NCBI GenBank assembly: GCA_030425205.1 | Contig: JAUIAP010000021.1 | Span: forward strand, 1 to 64,000 | Length of the DNA stretch: 64,000 nt | Direction of reading: 5' to 3' | Origin: Anaerolineae bacterium | Lineage (GTDB): Bacteria; Chloroflexota; Anaerolineae; Promineifilales; Promineifilaceae | Part shown: positions 62,946-64,000 of the stretch, piece by piece | How the letters are laid out: every line of letters begins with the position of its first letter | Numbering within the stretch: the first letter of the stretch is position 1 | Notes under the pieces: generated by a model | Databases searched by the model: none | The model's input: the letters and a program-made list of their open reading frames with translations, nothing else | Told to the model about the DNA's origin: nothing | Program-made: the position numbers and the translations under genes

Positions 62946-63604
62946 CGGTCTTTGCTCAATCTGCTTTATTTGAAAATTTTTCGCATCCTGTGGATTGACC
63001 AATCTTGGTGAACAGACAGGAGCATGCCGCTTATTGACCTGAGGCAAACAACATCAACTTTTGTGTTGAGCGGCAAACGGATATGCTGGCATGTCCTGCA
63101 CGATGGAACGACACTATACTTGTGGAGGCAATGGGAATGGGGGAGTGGTCTGGTTCGCGGGAAATGTCATTCCAGTTGTGCTGCATGCTAGTTGTGGTAG
63201 GCGGCGCGTTTTATACGGGAGCGGTTTGACGCACGGCGCAGGTTGCACAATGCAAACACCATCTGCCTATTGTCCTCATTTTGCTGCTTGCCTTTCTTTT
63301 GTGCTTGGGTTAGATAAACGACTCACCTTGCGTATTGCGCAATGACCGCTGGGCATGCACCACGTGTTGCCACCCCCTTGTATTCCTGAAGCCCCATTTG
63401 AATTGGAAGCTATCTGCTCAAAAATGCGGCTGATAAAAATAGCCAACGTCAGCAGTTGCATACGTTAGCGTGAAAGCAGCAAGTAAAGATCGATGAAAGT
63501 CGCGCAATGTAAGTGAAAATGCAAGGAATGTAAAGCACTTTACAGTTGTGAGAAAAGATCGGCCGAAGATCGGCCGAAAACGCCATATCTCGCGGGGAGC
63601 CTCA
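62946..63604. other. Gene-poor stretch before the last exported-protein gene
   Basis: About 660 bp without a convincing gene. A ribosome-site-like GTGGAGGCAATGGGA near 63121 opens a short hydrophobic frame (SFQLCCMLVVVGGAFYTGAV) that stops at once, possibly a decayed exported-protein start. The region before the ATG at 63605 contains the tandem palindromes at 63556-63577. Confidence 0.4.
63556..63577. repeat. Tandem pair of TCGGCCGA elements
   Basis: AGATCGGCCGA occurs twice in a row at 63556-63566 and 63567-63577, a perfect 11-bp tandem repeat, 28 bp before the ATG at 63605. It is the only head-to-tail pair of the palindrome at this spacing in the window. The position close to a promoter or leader could let it act as an operator, but that is not shown. 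Confidence 0.7.
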
Positions 63605-64000
63605 ATGTACTTGAAAACTGTAAACCAACCTGTATTTGTCATTTGTCTGATCTTTGCCTTCTTGCTGACGGGCAAAGTCGTTCACGCCGAAACAACGGCG
63701 ACGCTCACCGTCGTCAACATCAGCACACCGGCGACGACCGCTGATTTTGAATACAACATCGCCTTCCAAAATCACTCCGTTGCCCCCAATAGCTCATTGA
63801 CACAGCAGCATAATCCGGGCAACTACTACATCTTCCAAAATGGAGGTGCGCCGCAAGGGTACACGCTGACGATGGATTGTGGTGGACATCCGTTCACGCA
63901 GTTTGGCAATAATGGCGTGCAGCTTGACCTCGCCGCAGGTGATGATGTGACGTGTACCTTTACAAATATCGATCAGAGCGGCACGATAGAGATCGTGACG
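63605..64000 (+). CDS. Exported protein with prealbumin-like repeats (partial)
   Basis: The first 132 residues of a gene that runs off the window. The ATG at 63605 follows GGGGAGCCTCA. The signal peptide is VFVICLIFAFLLTGKVVHAE. Then comes a domain with TLTVVNISTP, ADFEYNIAFQNHSVAP, GYTLTMDCGG and DDVTCTFTNIDQSGTIEIV. The closing VTCTFTN followed by a GTI line is typical of prealbumin-like/SpaA-like repeats in surface proteins, and a second repeat seems to start at the window edge. The rest is not visible. Confidence 0.75.
   Translation, partial: MYLKTVNQPVFVICLIFAFLLTGKVVHAETTATLTVVNISTPATTADFEYNIAFQNHSVAPNSSLTQQHNPGNYYIFQNGGAPQGYTLTMDCGGHPFTQFGNNGVQLDLAAGDDVTCTFTNIDQSGTIEIVT

Larger units (their letters stand above)
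440..63577. repeat. Dispersed iterated palindrome TCGGCCGA (HIP-like)
   Basis: Reading the whole sequence by eye I count about 84 copies of the perfect 8-bp palindrome TCGGCCGA, from 440 to 63570. Examples start at 440, 851, 1112, 2848, 4158, 4880, 6065, 6206, 7397, 8248, 9085, 11760, 13118, 14119, 14154, 20492, 26501, 33734, 44383, 47646, 53580, 60052, 62799, 63559 and 63570. The base on each side is nearly always A or T. Copies lie in genes on both strands and in intergenic DNA. Chance expectation for one octamer in 64 kb is about one. The distribution resembles HIP1 (GCGATCGC) of cyanobacteria. The function is unknown; a methylation or repair-linked site is an inference. Confidence 0.9.

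Overview
The window reads as a bacterial chromosome or megaplasmid segment, most likely from the Chloroflexota (Anaerolineae/Ardenticatenia-like). That is an inference from gene content: very large secreted proteins with thrombospondin type 3-like, LamG, NHL and right-handed beta-helix repeats, GEVEDY and lamin-tail domains, AfsR/SARP-type and NB-ARC/TPR regulators, and a cytochrome P450. I found no rRNA, tRNA or CRISPR array.

Layout. (1) 1-6.4 kb looks like a decayed plasmid or integrative-element block: an HTH-bearing replication-type protein, a possible small RNA, a P22-type antirepressor, a ribbon-helix-helix protein and a ParA with dyad repeats around them, and a broken VirD4/TraG-like remnant. 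(2) 6.6-18.3 kb is a run of small metabolic and regulatory genes: YczE-like membrane protein, GNAT, an ArsR/AHSA1/DUF1801 operon ending in a dead VOC gene, a hydrolase/ABM/NTF2 operon, a MerR-TipAS regulator coupled to an AAA+ ATPase, a P450, a methyltransferase and a fructosamine-kinase-like protein. (3) 18.4-60.5 kb is a surface-protein island: a 5119-residue giant protein, four other exported proteins, an ABC exporter pair, a broken paralogue of the giant protein, and two large ATPase/TPR regulators, each beside exported-protein genes. (4) 60.5-64 kb holds a subtilase C-terminal fragment joined to a hybrid histidine kinase gene carrying two in-frame TAG codons, then the start of another exported protein.

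Two signals run through the window. The octamer palindrome TCGGCCGA, usually inside WTCGGCCGAW, occurs about 84 times by my reading on both coding strands and between genes, against about one expected by chance. It behaves like the cyanobacterial HIP1 element but with another sequence. In genes it is mostly read as Ser-Ala-Glu or Ser-Ala-Asp. Second, all five complete exported proteins end in TAV-x-L, a hydrophobic helix and a basic tail, which looks like a lineage-specific C-terminal sorting or anchoring signal.

Pseudogenes are frequent (about eleven decayed genes), and several junctions abut truncated genes, so the region has been rearranged often.
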